Assembly (NCBI RefSeq): GCF_963576675.1
Contig: NC_088916.1
Span: forward strand, 82,167,501-82,231,500
Origin: Euphorbia lathyris
Taxonomy: Eukaryota; Streptophyta; Magnoliopsida; Malpighiales; Euphorbiaceae
Direction: 5' to 3'
Length of the DNA: 64,000 bases
The notes below the pieces were generated by a model. The model was not told where the DNA came from, did not search any database, and saw nothing but the letters and a program-made list of their open reading frames with translations. The translations under genes and the position numbers were made by a program. This document shows, in pieces, positions 31,255 through 41,942 of the stretch (positions are counted from its first letter, which is position 1; each line of letters opens with the position of its first letter).

Positions 31255-34242
31255 ATGGATTTGTTATTTTGGAATGTTAGGGGTGCGGCTAGCAAGGCTA
31301 CCCGTATCCATATTAATGATCTTATTAAGCAGTTTAATCCATCTTGTTTTGCTCTTTTGGAAACTAAGATTAGTGGTGAGAAAGCAGATGAGGTGGTTAA
31401 GAAGTTTAAGAACTGGCACTGTGTTAGATCGGAGGCAACTGGCCGGGCTGGGGGGATTTGGCTTTTTTGGAGGCCAGATCGGATTCATTTTGATATTCTT
31501 AGCATGGATAAGCAGTTCATTCATTGTAAAGTGAGTATTTCCGGCAATACTTCCTTTTTTATTACCCTTGTGTATGCTGACCCTATCTTGTCTAATCGAA
31601 AACGGCTCTGGGAGGTTCTCTATTCTATGAGTGTCAGCATTTCGGAGCCCTGGTTTGTGGCGGGTGACTTCAATGATATCGCCTTTATGAGTGATCAGAG
31701 AGGGGGATCCAATCATTATGTTAATCGCTGTCTGCATCACAAGAATAGTATGGATTTATGTGGGATTTCCGATCTGGGGGCTTCTGGTCATAAATTCACT
31801 TGGAAGCGTAATAATACTTTTGTTCGATTGGACAAAGTCTACGCTAATGTTTTAGCTCTAACTTCCTTCCCCGAGTGCTCTGTGTTGAACCTCCCGTTCC
31901 GTCATTCGGATCATTGTCCTATTTTGTTTAGACTTTTGAGAGGTAAGCATCCTAGGGGTAAGAGACCGTTCCGGTATCAGTTAGCTTGGGAGTCCCATCC
32001 TAAGTTTAAAGAGTTCGTTCATGAGAGTTGGAGACCTCATTCGTATGTACTGCAAGCTGCTGAAGGGTTCAGGAATAAGGTGCAGGGGTGGAATAGGAAT
32101 GTGTTTGGGCATATTATCAGAAGGAAGAACAAGTTATTAAAGAGGATGGAGGGCATTCAACGCAGGTTGGAGGGGAGGTTTGATCATAGCCTTGAGGGCC
32201 TCCTCAGAACCCTTCAGAAGGAGCTGGAGGCTGTGCTTAGGCAGGAGGAGTTCCTTTGGTTCCAGAAGTCTCGGAAGTCCTGGATTAGAGATGGGGATCG
32301 TAATACCAAATACTTCCATCTCTCTACCCTGATCAGAAGGCAGAGAAATAGAATTGAGGCCATTAAGGATTCTAATGGTGATTGGGTTTATGAAGATGAG
32401 GTTATTCGGAACTTAGCCCTGGATTTCTACAGAGAGCTGTTCAAAGAGGAACCTGTTCTTTTGGAGAGGGCTCACTCTATTGCTACATTTCCTTTAATCA
32501 GTGAGGATTGTAGTCAGGAGGCCTTTCAACCTATTTCCCGAAAAGAGATTGACCAAGCTATCTTCAGCATTGGGGCTTCTAAAGCTCCTGGGATTGATGG
32601 TCTTCCGGCGGGCTTTTACCATAAGCATTGGGATGTAGTGAAGGAAGGCATCTATAATTTTGTCTTGGGGGTGTTCAGTGGTTCGAAGGATATTGAGCTG
32701 GTTAATAGAACCCTCCTGGTTCTGATTCCTAAGATTGATAAGCCTTCTTCCTTTTTGCATATGAGACCTATCAGTCTTTGTAATGTTCTTTACAAAACTG
32801 TTACAAAGATTGTGGCTAATAGAATCCGTGGCATTCTTCCTGCGATCATTTGTCAGAATCAGGGTAGCTTTGTGCCTGGTAGACAAATGATGGATAATGT
32901 GGTGATCGCCCAAGAGATGGTCCACACGATGAAGATTAGGAAGGGGAGGAAAGGCATTGTGGCTCTGAAGCTGGATTTAGAGAAGGCCTATGATCGAATT
33001 AATTGGGATTTCTTGATGGAGAGCCTTGAGAGAGCTAGGATCCCGGACAGCTGGAGAAGTTTAATTAAGGTATGTATTTCTTCTCCTGTGTTTCAAGTAA
33101 TGGTCAATGGGGATATGTCGGAGGAATTTTCCCCGGGCAGAGGAATCCGTCAGGGGGATCCTATGAGCCCTTTCCTTTTTGTTATTGCTATGGAGAGGCT
33201 CTCTCACCTGATTCAGGATGCGATTGATAATGGGAGTTTCCACCCTGTGGCGATCAACAGCTTCTGTCCCCAGGTGACTCACTTATTCTTTGCAGATGAT
33301 GTCCTTATCTTTCTTGAGGGTAATGAGGAGCAGTTGAGAGTCATTATGGATATTCTGGATTGTTTTTGTTCGGCCTCTGGGCAGAAGCTTAATATCCAGA
33401 AATCTAGGATGATGTGCTCTAAGAATATGAATCAGAGAGTCTGTAAGAGATTAAGTGATCTCTCAAGTATTCCTCTTACTGATTCTCTTGGGAAGTATCT
33501 GGGCGTTCCCCTCCATAGTGAGCGTGTGTCTAAAGGCTCCTTCAAAGAGACTTTGGATAAAGCTAATTCGAAGTGTGCCACTTGGAAAGCCAAGACTCTG
33601 TCTCTCGCTGGCCGCCTCACGTTAATTCAATCTGTTAATTGTGCTGCTCCCAATCACATCATGCAGGCTTGTAAGCTTCCGGATCCTGTGCTTAATGATC
33701 TTGACAAGATTAACCGTAGGTTCCTGTGGGGGGAAGCTGCGGAGGGCAGGAAGATCCATCTTGTGCCTTGGAGTGAGGTTTGCCAGCCTAAAGATTCTGG
33801 GGGTCTGGGTATTAGGAAAGCAAAGGACAATAATAAAGTTTTATTAATGAAACTCCTTTGGCGTATGTGGCAAAACCCCTCCTCTCTTTGGGTTTGCCTC
33901 CTTTGTGGTAAGTATCGGAAAGACAAAATCTTCGGGGGCCCGAAAGAGAGAGTTGCTAATTGTTCCTTCCTCTGGAAAGGACTTAGTGCTGTGTTTGATG
34001 AGTTCTGCTCGGGAGTTGGCCTGGAGGTGGGGAATGGTAAGTCCATTAGTTTCTGGTTTGATAACTGGATTGGGGATAAACCGTTAATTGAGGTGTGTTC
34101 TTCCCCCCCCCCCCCCCCCCCCCGCCTAGTGATATACGCAACTGGAGGATTGCCGATGTGGTTGACTCGGAAGGGGACTGGATCTGGTCAAAGTTTGATA
34201 CTTTCTTTAGCCTTGAGACTCTCCTTAGAATGCGGGGAGTGA
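31255..34242 (+). CDS. L1 ORF2 endonuclease-reverse transcriptase, interrupted by poly-C
   Basis: The start is taken at ATG 31255 (MDLLFWNVRGAASK). The apurinic-like endonuclease shows WNVRG, LLETKI, AGDFNDI and SDHCP, the residues used in catalysis. Reverse transcriptase follows: SKAPGIDGLPAGFYHKHW, MRPISLCNVLYKTVTKI, QGSFVPGRQMMDNVVIAQE, LDLEKAYDRINWDF, GRGIRQGDPMSPFLFVIAME and catalytic FADDVLIFLE. After KYLGVPL and FDNWIGDKPLIEVCSS the frame enters a 21-C tract (34103-34123), which throws it off; the remaining codons to 34242 are out of frame. The true protein continues as the next entry. Confidence 0.9.
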   Translation: MDLLFWNVRGAASKATRIHINDLIKQFNPSCFALLETKISGEKADEVVKKFKNWHCVRSEATGRAGGIWLFWRPDRIHFDILSMDKQFIHCKVSISGNTSFFITLVYADPILSNRKRLWEVLYSMSVSISEPWFVAGDFNDIAFMSDQRGGSNHYVNRCLHHKNSMDLCGISDLGASGHKFTWKRNNTFVRLDKVYANVLALTSFPECSVLNLPFRHSDHCPILFRLLRGKHPRGKRPFRYQLAWESHPKFKEFVHESWRPHSYVLQAAEGFRNKVQGWNRNVFGHIIRRKNKLLKRMEGIQRRLEGRFDHSLEGLLRTLQKELEAVLRQEEFLWFQKSRKSWIRDGDRNTKYFHLSTLIRRQRNRIEAIKDSNGDWVYEDEVIRNLALDFYRELFKEEPVLLERAHSIATFPLISEDCSQEAFQPISRKEIDQAIFSIGASKAPGIDGLPAGFYHKHWDVVKEGIYNFVLGVFSGSKDIELVNRTLLVLIPKIDKPSSFLHMRPISLCNVLYKTVTKIVANRIRGILPAIICQNQGSFVPGRQMMDNVVIAQEMVHTMKIRKGRKGIVALKLDLEKAYDRINWDFLMESLERARIPDSWRSLIKVCISSPVFQVMVNGDMSEEFSPGRGIRQGDPMSPFLFVIAMERLSHLIQDAIDNGSFHPVAINSFCPQVTHLFFADDVLIFLEGNEEQLRVIMDILDCFCSASGQKLNIQKSRMMCSKNMNQRVCKRLSDLSSIPLTDSLGKYLGVPLHSERVSKGSFKETLDKANSKCATWKAKTLSLAGRLTLIQSVNCAAPNHIMQACKLPDPVLNDLDKINRRFLWGEAAEGRKIHLVPWSEVCQPKDSGGLGIRKAKDNNKVLLMKLLWRMWQNPSSLWVCLLCGKYRKDKIFGGPKERVANCSFLWKGLSAVFDEFCSGVGLEVGNGKSISFWFDNWIGDKPLIEVCSSPPPPPPRLVIYATGGLPMWLTRKGTGSGQSLILSLALRLSLECGE
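34103..34123. repeat. Homopolymer of 21 C in L1 ORF2
   Basis: A run of 21 cytosines falls where the protein should read a few prolines between EVCSS and SDIRNWRIADVV. The frames before and after differ, so the run length has put ORF2 out of frame. Long C runs are also prone to sequencing and assembly error. Confidence 0.9.
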
Positions 34243-35369
34243 AGGTGAGTAATCAAGAGGAAGACTTGGATAGGCACTGTTGGGCGCTGACTAACAATGG
34301 AGTTTATTCTTGCAAATCGGCCTTTGAAGCTTTCTCTCTCTTTAGATCTGATCCTCCCTCGGATGTGTGGAAGTCGATTTGGACCCTTAAAGTTCCTTTC
34401 CGTATTAGGAGTTTCCTGTGGCTGGGTGTTAAGGACAGGCTTCTTACTAATTCGGATAGGCACAGAAGGCACTTGACTGATTCTGGAGCTTGCAGTAGAT
34501 GCAGAGGTCATGTTGAGACTTTGTGCCATGCTCTTAGAGATTGCTCTAATAGTAAAGAGGTTTGGAGGAAAATTCTCCCACACCATATTTTCTCTTCCTT
34601 CATGGCACATTCTGAGGTCGACTGGTTCTCTGATGGTGTTAGAGGAAAGTTGCTTCCATACATGGAGCATGGTGACATTTTCTTTGCTATTATCTGTCAC
34701 CAAGTTTGGAAATGGAGAAACGAGGAGATTTTTGGAGATAAAACTGTTTTTATGACAAACTTAGCTGATTTCTTCTCGAAAAAACTTTTCTCTATTATCG
34801 ATAGTTTCAAAGGAGAGTCCCTTGCCAGAGCCTCTCAGTGTTGTGATGTCCATCTCGTGGGATGGAGCAGGCCAAGAGAGGGGGTTGTGAAGCTGAATAC
34901 TGATGGTTCCTGCCTCAGTAACGGTAAGATTGCGGCTGGAGGTGTGCTTAGAGATGTAGGGGGCGTCTGGCTTTCTGGGTTCTCCCAGAATTTAGGGTTG
35001 GGTTCTTCCTTTTCTGCGGAGCTCTGGGCTATTCTTACTGGAATCAATCTTGCTAAAAGGCTGGGTGTTAAGAGGCTCTCTGTGGAGTCTGATAATTTGG
35101 AAGCAATCAAAATGATTTCTGAGAATCATTCTATGGGTCTTAACAGTCGCAACCTCATCAAAGCTATTATAAGGCTTTGCTCCTCCTTTGAGTTCGTAGA
35201 GTTCAGACACATTTTTAGAGAGCAGAATCGTGTTGCTGATCGCTTGGCGGCGGCGGGCCATGAAGGGACGTTAGGCGTTACTACCCTTCCTGTTTCCCCT
35301 AGTTTCATCTCTCATCTTCTCTTAGAAGATAGGATTGGGGTTAGCTTCCCTAGGCTAATTCCTGGGTAG
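34124..35369 (+). CDS. L1 ORF2 C-terminal part: zinc-binding region and RNase H
   Basis: This frame continues ORF2 beyond the C tract. It opens SDIRNWRIADVVDSEGDW and passes the zinc-binding reverse transcriptase region (GVYSCKSAFEAF, VPFRIRSFLWLGVKDRLLT, ACSRCRGHVETLCHALRDC). It ends in an RNase H domain with LNTDGSCLSNG, FSAELWAILTGINLA, SVESDNLEAIKM and FREQNRVADRLA, supplying the acidic catalytic residues. A plant L1 with a C-terminal RNase H is a known arrangement. The ATG at 34095 is upstream of the C run and only apparent. Confidence 0.88.
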
Positions 35370-35867
35370 TTTGTTGTTATTCGTTTTTCTTTTCCTTTTC
35401 TACCAAAAAAAAAAAAAAAGTAAATAATTTGTTATTTTATCATATAATTAAATTTGGTGACAGTTATAAATATATTGTCACATATTTGAAAATTTTAGTT
35501 ATAACTGTTAATTGTAACAAAAAATAGTTTAGTGATAATTAAATTTATTGTCACAATATTAGTAAATAATTTGTGATAATTTATTTGAACTTGTCACAAA
35601 TATAATTTTTATGACAATTACAAATATGTTATAACAAATTTTATACTTTTCGTTACAATTTTTACTGTCACATGAAAAATTTAGTCACAAGTACAAAATT
35701 GTTGTTACGAAATCATATATTTACTTGTGATAATTAAATAAAGTTGTCACAAAATTAATTTTTGTGATAATTAAAAAATTATTGTAACAAATAATAGGTT
35801 TTTTGTTACAACAATTTGTGTGACAATTAAATTGTTATCACATATACTCTGATTTCTTGTAGTGTGG

Positions 35868-36700
35868 ATTGTGAACCTTGCTACGTGCTCCAAAGTTGAC
35901 AAGCCATCTTCCCCAGAGAATAGGGAGAAGTCAGGTACTCTGTATCCCCTTGGGTAAGGATTCTCCATGTCAATTGCATGAGGGTAAGGCTTGTGGAACT
36001 CAGGGCGGCCAACTTGACGAAGGCCAGGCCCATACAGCTCTTGGACAACTTCTCTCACAGCCTCCATATTGAATGCTGGAACTTGTTGAGGTATGCCATT
36101 CTGATGGTGACCGTAAGGCATATGAAGAAATCCAGTGTTCCTTCCATTGCCTCTATAGTTGCCCCCCATGTCCCCAGTGATATGGTGGCCTCCTGCCTCC
36201 TCATGATACGAAGCTGTGTGGGAGGTAGGATTAGTGTTTCCAAAATATTGAGAAACATGTGACTTACCACTATTTTCTCGGCCTGCTGAACTAGCGGCCT
36301 TCTGCAAGACAACATCGTCCCTCAAGGGTGGAATTTGATACTTCTCAGCGCCGGACAACCCACGTCCCCCATTGGAATCTGGGGAACCTTGAGGACCATG
36401 GTTTTCTCCATTCTTGATTACCCCTGGTTCTGACAGCTTCTGGAGTATTTTATCCATCTTCAGATCTATGTCACTCCGCAGAGCTTCCATATTCTTCTCG
36501 ATGGAACTGAAACGCCTCTCCAAGAATGGTGGATTTTGGATCTCTATAGAGATCCATGATTCTCCTCTAGGGCTAGTAACCTTTTCCCCTTCGATTCGTC
36601 CCACCATCTGTGGAACATTGCCTGTTACCATGACCTCCTCTTCTTCAGAACTTGCAACTACAGGATCTTTGTTGCTCTTATCACTTTTCTTCGGTGGCAT
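35868..36700 (-). pseudogene. gypsy-2 Gag N-terminal region, cut by CACTA
   Basis: The frame starts MPPKKSDKSNKDPVVASSEEEE and has a low-complexity linker with glycine- and histidine-rich parts, then ELYGPGLRQVGRPEFHKPYP and RGYRVPDFSLFSGEDGLSTLEHVARFTI, matching gypsy-1 gag (VPDFTLFSGEEGQSIVEHVARF). The CACTA element interrupts it at 35864. The residues read beyond that point (HTTRNQSICDNN...) belong to the transposon. Gag continues in frame at 28310. The ATG lies 10 bases from the primer-binding site. Confidence 0.88.
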
Positions 36701-36709
36701 TCTGATTGA

Positions 36710-36728
36710 GTCCCACTGGGCGTGCCAA
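36710..36728 (-). promoter_or_regulatory. gypsy-2 primer-binding site region
   Basis: On the minus strand TTGGCACGCCCAGTGGGAC follows the 5' LTR after four bases. It is identical to the gypsy-1 site at 14695-14713. Confidence 0.75.
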
Positions 36729-36732
36729 TTTT

Positions 36733-37395
36733 TGTTTGGCTCTTTCGTGGGAAAAATGCGGGCGTGCCAGAGAATTATAGTATTCTCGTACTATGGAGTG
36801 AAATTGGGTGCGCTTTTCTAACTTCTAAATATCAAACAATTGTAAGAATTAAAGAGACCGAAAATTCCTAAAGGGTTCAATTATCAAAACGATACCGACC
36901 TTACAGAAAATGATTGAAACAACAAATAAAGTAAAATTGTACTGGAAGATGAATGAACTTGAACTTGAAAGAAAATTGAATCTAAGGGAATAAACTGAGA
37001 ATTGTAAAAATGCTGAAGTCTAGAGATAATTTGCTAGAGTTTTGAGTACTTGTTGTTGAGTTGATTGATCGGGGTTTTCTCATCGTGATTTCTTCCTTTT
37101 ATAGACGTTGGAGGTAACTTCCTGCCTCTTTCCACTAAGTCACTCCACATTCAGCCCACGTATTGAATAACTGCTCCACTTTGACTTTCACAGTGAAATT
37201 AATTATGACGGTTTCTAACTTTCCTGCATTCTAATTGGCTCACAAAAAACACGTTAAAATATTAATTGGCCCTTGGTTCCCCTAAGTTTACTTCAAGTTT
37301 CTCCTGATGTCCACTCTAGAAAAATATACATAGGCATAGTCAATTAATATATTAAAAATATATAAGTGCCAAAAAGTTTAATTATGGTGCAAACA
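36733..37395 (-). repeat. gypsy-2 5' LTR
   Basis: This 663-bp repeat starts TGTTTGGCTC and ends GGTGCAAACA, next to the GTAAC target duplication. A minus-strand CTATAAAAGG TATA box lies near 37092-37104. It differs from 20710-21375 mainly by scattered substitutions and a 4-bp deletion near 37144. Confidence 0.93.
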
Positions 37396-38678
37396 GTAAC
37401 GATTAGTGATAACTATATTGAAAGAAAAATCAGGTAATATATATCGGCCACAATAGTTGACAACCAGTGAAAGGTTGAATCAAACATACCTTAAAAATTT
37501 AAATTCAAAATATAAAGATCGATGGAGCGAAATAGGGATGGTAAATTCTGACACGAAAACACGATTTACAGTGACAATTCGACTGACATGACACAATTAA
37601 CACAAAAATTATTTTTCTTGTGATATATGACCATATATATATATATAAGATAACAAAATTTTAACACGAAATACGAAATTGATACATCTACAAGAAGGTC
37701 AATCAAGTACAAGAGCTAAACTATGCATTTTTTTTTGTTAATATATAATATTTCAACTTGTTTATTTTTATTTTTTTTATTTAATCAATACATTTATATT
37801 AAAATTTATCAACGATAAAGTTAATTCTATTGTAAATTATTTCGTAAGACAAAATTAAATCGACCTTTATCGATGAAGTTAATTTTAATTTTATGAAGTC
37901 AAAATATGCTTTTCGATACTAATAAAAGGACTAAAATTATACATCTTTTAATTTTATTATAGTTTGATTCACAACTCGGATCAAAAGTTTTTAATTCACC
38001 CTCTCGTTACGAATGAAAATATAATAATTGCACCAAGCATATTTCTTCCCTTATCCCAACTTTAGGGTTAATTATATTTGTGATCCTTCAAATATCTAGA
38101 ATATTTATACCATAAAATTTAATTATTTTTTAACATTAAAATCATTAGATTTTGCATTTAATTTTTTCTTGTAGTTTTTTTTTTACAAAATTTGGTAATA
38201 ATAGTAAATGAAAAGGATATATGGACGACACCTAACCTAAATTTTTGGACGCGAATTGAAAATAATAAAAAAATATACTTAGTTTGGTCTCGGTACGTAC
38301 TGTTTATGTGAGAATCCAAAGGAAGAGAATGAATAAAATTGACTAGGTTGAGTTTGGTGACAAAGTAAAAAAAATTGTGGTTTAAAAGTTTACAAATATA
38401 AGTTCGTGTTATGTTTTTTTTAGAAAATAAACTATTTGAAATTACACTGTTAAGTTCTACGGACAACTTTTAAAAGTTCCTAATTATTTATCTATTTTCG
38501 CATTTTCCTTCTGACATGCAAAGAACACTTTGATACGTGGCAGAGCGTATCTCTAATTTTCTACATCCAACAAATTCTGTTGAGAAATAAGAGGTTAGTG
38601 AATACAATAGAAAAAAAAAAGATCATTTGAAACTTCTAAAAGTTCACAGAACAGTTATATGAGCAACAAATGTATTAT
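37396..38678. other. AT-rich spacer, partly duplicated at 16571
   Basis: No gene was seen. About 38125-38490 repeats 16571-16960. The remainder is AT-rich without recognisable elements, apart from a short AT dinucleotide run near 37635. Confidence 0.6.
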
Positions 38679-39054
38679 GGCCCTGTTTGGTAAAGAGCGT
38701 TTTGGGATAAAAAGAGCGGTTTTGACCAACTTTCGAGGTTTGACCACTGAAACCGCTAATTGGAGTGTTTGGTGGAGAGAGGTTTGTAAGAGAGTTTTGG
38801 GATGAAAACGCTAATTTAGAAAAAGCTGTTAAAATGAGCTTTTTCAATTAGCGTTTTGCAATATTAAAATTAATGGACTTCTTTAACCCTAATAGATAGA
38901 CTCCCTCTTCTCCTGCGCCAAAATTAATGCCCTTATTCGTCTTTTTGCACAAAACGCTATTATCAATCAGCTAATTTTTATCAAACAGGTCTACACAAAC
39001 ATCTAGTCAAATCAGCTAATGTAATCAGCTAACATCTAATTCCCAAACAAGACC
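38679..39054. mobile_element. hAT-like MITE
   Basis: A 376-bp block has imperfect terminal inverted repeats: GGCCCTGTTTGGTAAA at the left and the inverse of TTCCCAAACAAGACC at the right. The GTTTGGTAAA core recurs at the ends of the elements at 39652, 57777 and 59004. Target duplication is not clear, so the superfamily is inferred from end sequence only. Confidence 0.5.
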
Positions 39055-39249
39055 TATGTCTTTTTAATTCATGTGTAAAAATTTGGTCTACCTGTTGTCT
39101 ACATGTATTTTCCAACGGTTATCATTATCAAAATCCGAATAAAAATGACATGAGAAATCAAATATAAAGTTGAACAATTTTGATATTAAAAAATGATTAA
39201 ATTTCTATTTGAGCATTGTGGTATCCAAAATCTTATCACGTATAGTCAA

Positions 39250-39647
39250 TTTCAATTTGCCTCAACAAATCATTTAGCTTTCAATTTTGTCTCAATTAAG
39301 TCACTCCAGCAAGTTTAAAAGTAAAAAAAAAAGCCATAAAAATGGTGTGTCGGTCACATTAGCAGTAGTCAATTTCCACTACTGATCGAAATGATATGTG
39401 GCTTCCATCTATCTGACCAAAACAACACGTCACTACCACATAGCTGACACGTATCATTTCGGCTAGCTAGGTGATAGACACGTGTCATCTAAATGGCAAC
39501 CACATATCGTTTCTATCAAGAGTAAAAGTTGACTACTGGTGACGTGGAAGCCATATCACTTTTTCAGTTTTTTTTCTCATGAAGTCGCTAGAGTAACTTA
39601 ATTGAAATAAATTCAAAGTTGAATGATTTTATTGAGACAAATTTCAA
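39250..39647. mobile_element. Fold-back (MITE-like) element
   Basis: The arms are inverted copies: left TTGTCTCAATTAAGTCACTC, right GAGTAACTTAATTGAAATAAA, with matching outer parts (TTTGCCTCAACAAATCATT and its inverse near 39630). The interior has CACGTGT and GACACGT motifs. No coding capacity. Target duplication not identified. Confidence 0.55.
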
Positions 39648-39651
39648 TAAA

Positions 39652-40181
39652 GGGCTTGTTTGGTTCAACTGTTAGCTAATAGCAGTTGTAGTAAAATGTT
39701 TGCTGTTACTGTTAGCTGTTTGTTATTAACTGTTTAAGTTTGGTAAAATTATATTGAACTGTTAATATTTAAAATATCTAATATGATCATATTTTAAATT
39801 AATCAACAAATAAATTATTAAATAAAAAATGTATTATATAAATTAATAAAAATAATTTAAATAAAAAATAAAAAATTTAAATCTAATAAAATATTATTCT
39901 TTTGCTAATTATGTTCTAGAAATAGAAATAATGTTAAAGAAAAAAAATATATTTTTATAGAAATAAAAAAGATAATTTTGTCAGTAACAAATAATTACAA
40001 ATAGATAATTTTGTCAATAACAAATAACTATAAACAGTTGTTTTTGAAAAGCTTCAAAACGCTGTAGTTTTTAGAAAAATTGCTAAACGATGCGATTATA
40101 TAAACCTAACTAAACGCTATATTTCCTGCGGTTTGAAGTGAAACGTTAAACGCTCTTCCGAAAAGCTGAAACAAACACTAT
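39652..40181. mobile_element. hAT-like MITE, diverged
   Basis: Left end GGGCTTGTTTGGTTCAACTG and right end AAAGCTGAAACAAACACTAT are imperfect inverted repeats, with an AT-rich interior and no coding capacity. The end sequence resembles 38679 and 59004. Confidence 0.4.
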
Positions 40182-40200
40182 CTAAATAACTATTTTACGA

Positions 40201-40708
40201 GTAAATTACACCCATGACCACTCAATTTTACCCATTTTAACATTGTGACCACTGAACTTCAATTCTTAACGGTATGGCCACTGACTTTACACTTTTTAAC
40301 ACCGATAGCCACTCAATTTTAACTAACTCCTCAAAGTGGCCGTTAACGACCTCAAAATGAAAATATTCAAGAATTAAAATTGTTCAGAACAACATTTACC
40401 ATGAAACCACATTTTTTATTTTACAAAATCACATTTTTTGGAGCTTTCTCTTTCTAAAAATTCACTCTCTCTCCTAAAAAAACAACACCTAAATGACCGC
40501 AAAACGAAAATTTTCAAGAATTATAGTTCATTAGAATATCATTAACGTTTTGGATTTTTTATTTTTAGGCCGTCAATGGTTGTTTTGAGGTGTTCAGTGA
40601 CCATCAGTGTTAAAAAGTGTAAAGTTCAGTGGCCATACTGTTAAAAATTGAAGTTTAGTAACCATAATGTTAAATTGGTAAAGTTCAGTGGCCATAGGTG
40701 TAATTTAC
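40201..40708. mobile_element. Long-arm fold-back element, family GTAAATTACACC (copy a)
   Basis: This 508-bp element begins GTAAATTACACCCATGACCA and ends with the inverse, TGGCCATAGGTGTAATTTAC. The inverted arms run about 140 bp each, so the single strand would fold into a long hairpin. Other copies are at 40857-41942 (interrupted), 59271-59791, a fragment at 50088-50131 and a relic at 19921-20190. No coding capacity. Confidence 0.8.
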
Positions 40709-40856
40709 CCTAAAAAATTTTGATTTTATATAACGTTATCTGTCCCTTTCTCTCTAAGACCGCCAGGTTGTTAAATTCATAATAGTTGAAGGGGCAAGAG
40801 TGTAATTAACCCAAACTTTAGCAGTGTAGCCAATTGCAACTTCATTACCATGTAGG

Positions 40857-41942
40857 GTAAATTACACCCATGGCCATTGAACTTTACCCATTTTCATATT
40901 ATGGCCACCGAATTTCATTTCTTCCCGGTATAGCCACTGAACTTTACATTTTTTTAACATCGGTAGCCATTGAATTTTAACTAACTTCTCAAAATGACCG
41001 TTAACCATCGTTAACGACCTCAAAATGAAAATATTCAAAAATTAAAGTTGTTCAGCACGACATTTACCATGAAACCACATTTTTTATTTTCGAAAATCAC
41101 ATTTTTTTGAGCTTTTTCTCTCTAAAATTTCACTTTCTCTCTCCTAACCAAACAACACCTAAATGACCTAATGGATTGAAACAAAAGCATATATATATCA
41201 AAAGAAGTTTGATATATATATATACGAAAAAATAAGAACAGGAAAAACGATTTTTTGCGGTTTAGAAAATCGGATCCGGAATCAGTTTTCGATTTTGAGC
41301 AAGATTAATCAATTTCTTCGAGGCTTGATCTAATCGACTTAGTGGACTGACTAGAGGCTTCACCACTAGAGAAGCTTTAATACCGGATTGGAATCTACAA
41401 GAGGTATTTTTCCAATCTCGTAGTATAAATATCAATTTGATTATTGAAGAACTTAATAATCTTGGTTAAGGATTTGATGTCAGACATCGGATGTTTGACT
41501 GTTTATCAGAGTGATTGGATCACACTGATTGTTTGTTTGGGGAAATTTTTTGAAAGTCGTCTCCTAAATACCAACATGAGGTATTTTTCCAAATAAATAT
41601 CAATTTGATTATTGAAGAACTTAATAATCTTGGTTAAGGATTTGATGTCAGACATCGGATGTTTGACTATTTATCAGAGTGATTGGACCACACTGATTGT
41701 TTGTTTAGGGAAAATTTTTGAAATTCGTCTCCTAAATACAAAAATTTTCAAGAATTAAAGTTCTTTAGAATATCATTAAAGCTTTGGATTTTTTATTTTT
41801 AGGCCGTCAACGGTCGTTTTGAAACATTAAGTGGCCACCAGTGTTAAAAAGTGTAAAGTCCAGTGGCCATACTTTTAAGAATTGAAGTTCAGTGGCTATA
41901 ATATTAAATGGGTAAAGTTCAGTGGCCACGGGTGTAATTTAC
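40857..41942. mobile_element. Fold-back element family GTAAATTACACC (copy b), interrupted
   Basis: The left part (40857 to about 41170) and right part (about 41739-41942) match copy a, but roughly 570 bp of foreign sequence separates them where copy a reads AATGACCGCAAAACGAAAATT. The arms begin and end GTAAATTACACC / GGTGTAATTTAC. Confidence 0.75.
41402..41741. repeat. Tandem duplication of about 170 bp inside copy b
   Basis: A block with ATATCAATTTGATTATTGAAG, GATGTCAGACATCGGATG and CACTGATTGTTTGTTT occurs at about 41424-41571 and again at about 41596-41738, over 95% alike by eye. A GAGGTATTTTTCCAA motif also repeats in front of each. Confidence 0.8.

Larger units (their letters stand above)
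30363..35419 (+). mobile_element. L1-type LINE, 5'-truncated in ORF1
   Basis: This non-LTR retrotransposon is inserted in the CACTA element. A 16-bp target duplication GTAAATAATTTGTTAT flanks it (30347-30362 and 35420-35435) and it ends in poly(A) at about 35405-35419. ORF1 (partial), ORF2 endonuclease, reverse transcriptase, a zinc-binding region and a C-terminal RNase H are present. The long target duplication and poly(A) are hallmarks of L1 retrotransposition. The coding frames are otherwise open, so the insertion is young relative to its host. Confidence 0.95.
28314..35864. mobile_element. CACTA (En/Spm) DNA transposon, non-autonomous, with captured gene
   Basis: The ends are CACTACAAGAAATCA and its inverse TGATTTCTTGTAGTG, flanked by the 3-bp target duplication TGG (28311-28313, 35865-35867). 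CACTA termini with 3-bp duplications define the superfamily. Subterminal regions (about 28330-28680 and 35430-35860) are crowded with variants of TTGTGACAAT in both orientations, as expected for transposase-binding repeats. Excising it restores the gypsy-2 gag frame (EHVARFTI followed by HCGELANY). The only large coding block inside is an inserted L1 LINE. No transposase was seen, so about 2.5 kb of its own sequence remains, part of it aldo-keto reductase gene fragments. Confidence 0.93.
20710..37395 (-). mobile_element. Ty3/gypsy retrotransposon, Tat-like (gypsy-2), with antisense gene
   Basis: LTRs at 20710-21375 and 36733-37395 are nearly identical (about nine substitutions by eye, plus a 4-bp indel) and are flanked by a perfect GTAAC duplication (20705-20709, 37396-37400). 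The element reads on the minus strand: 5' LTR, primer-binding site, gag, reverse transcriptase, RNase H, a second RNase H-like domain, integrase. A plus-strand spliced gene then lies before the 3' LTR. The two RNase H domains and an extra antisense gene after integrase fit the Tat lineage as I know it. It is defective: the gag C-terminus and protease are deleted, integrase is truncated, and gag is split by a CACTA element. Without that 7.55-kb insertion the element is about 9.1 kb. Confidence 0.93.

Noticed and set aside
28314..35864. Possibility that the CACTA element encodes its own transposase
   Set aside because: The large frames inside are all L1 ORF1/ORF2. The remaining 2.5 kb has no transposase-like frame.
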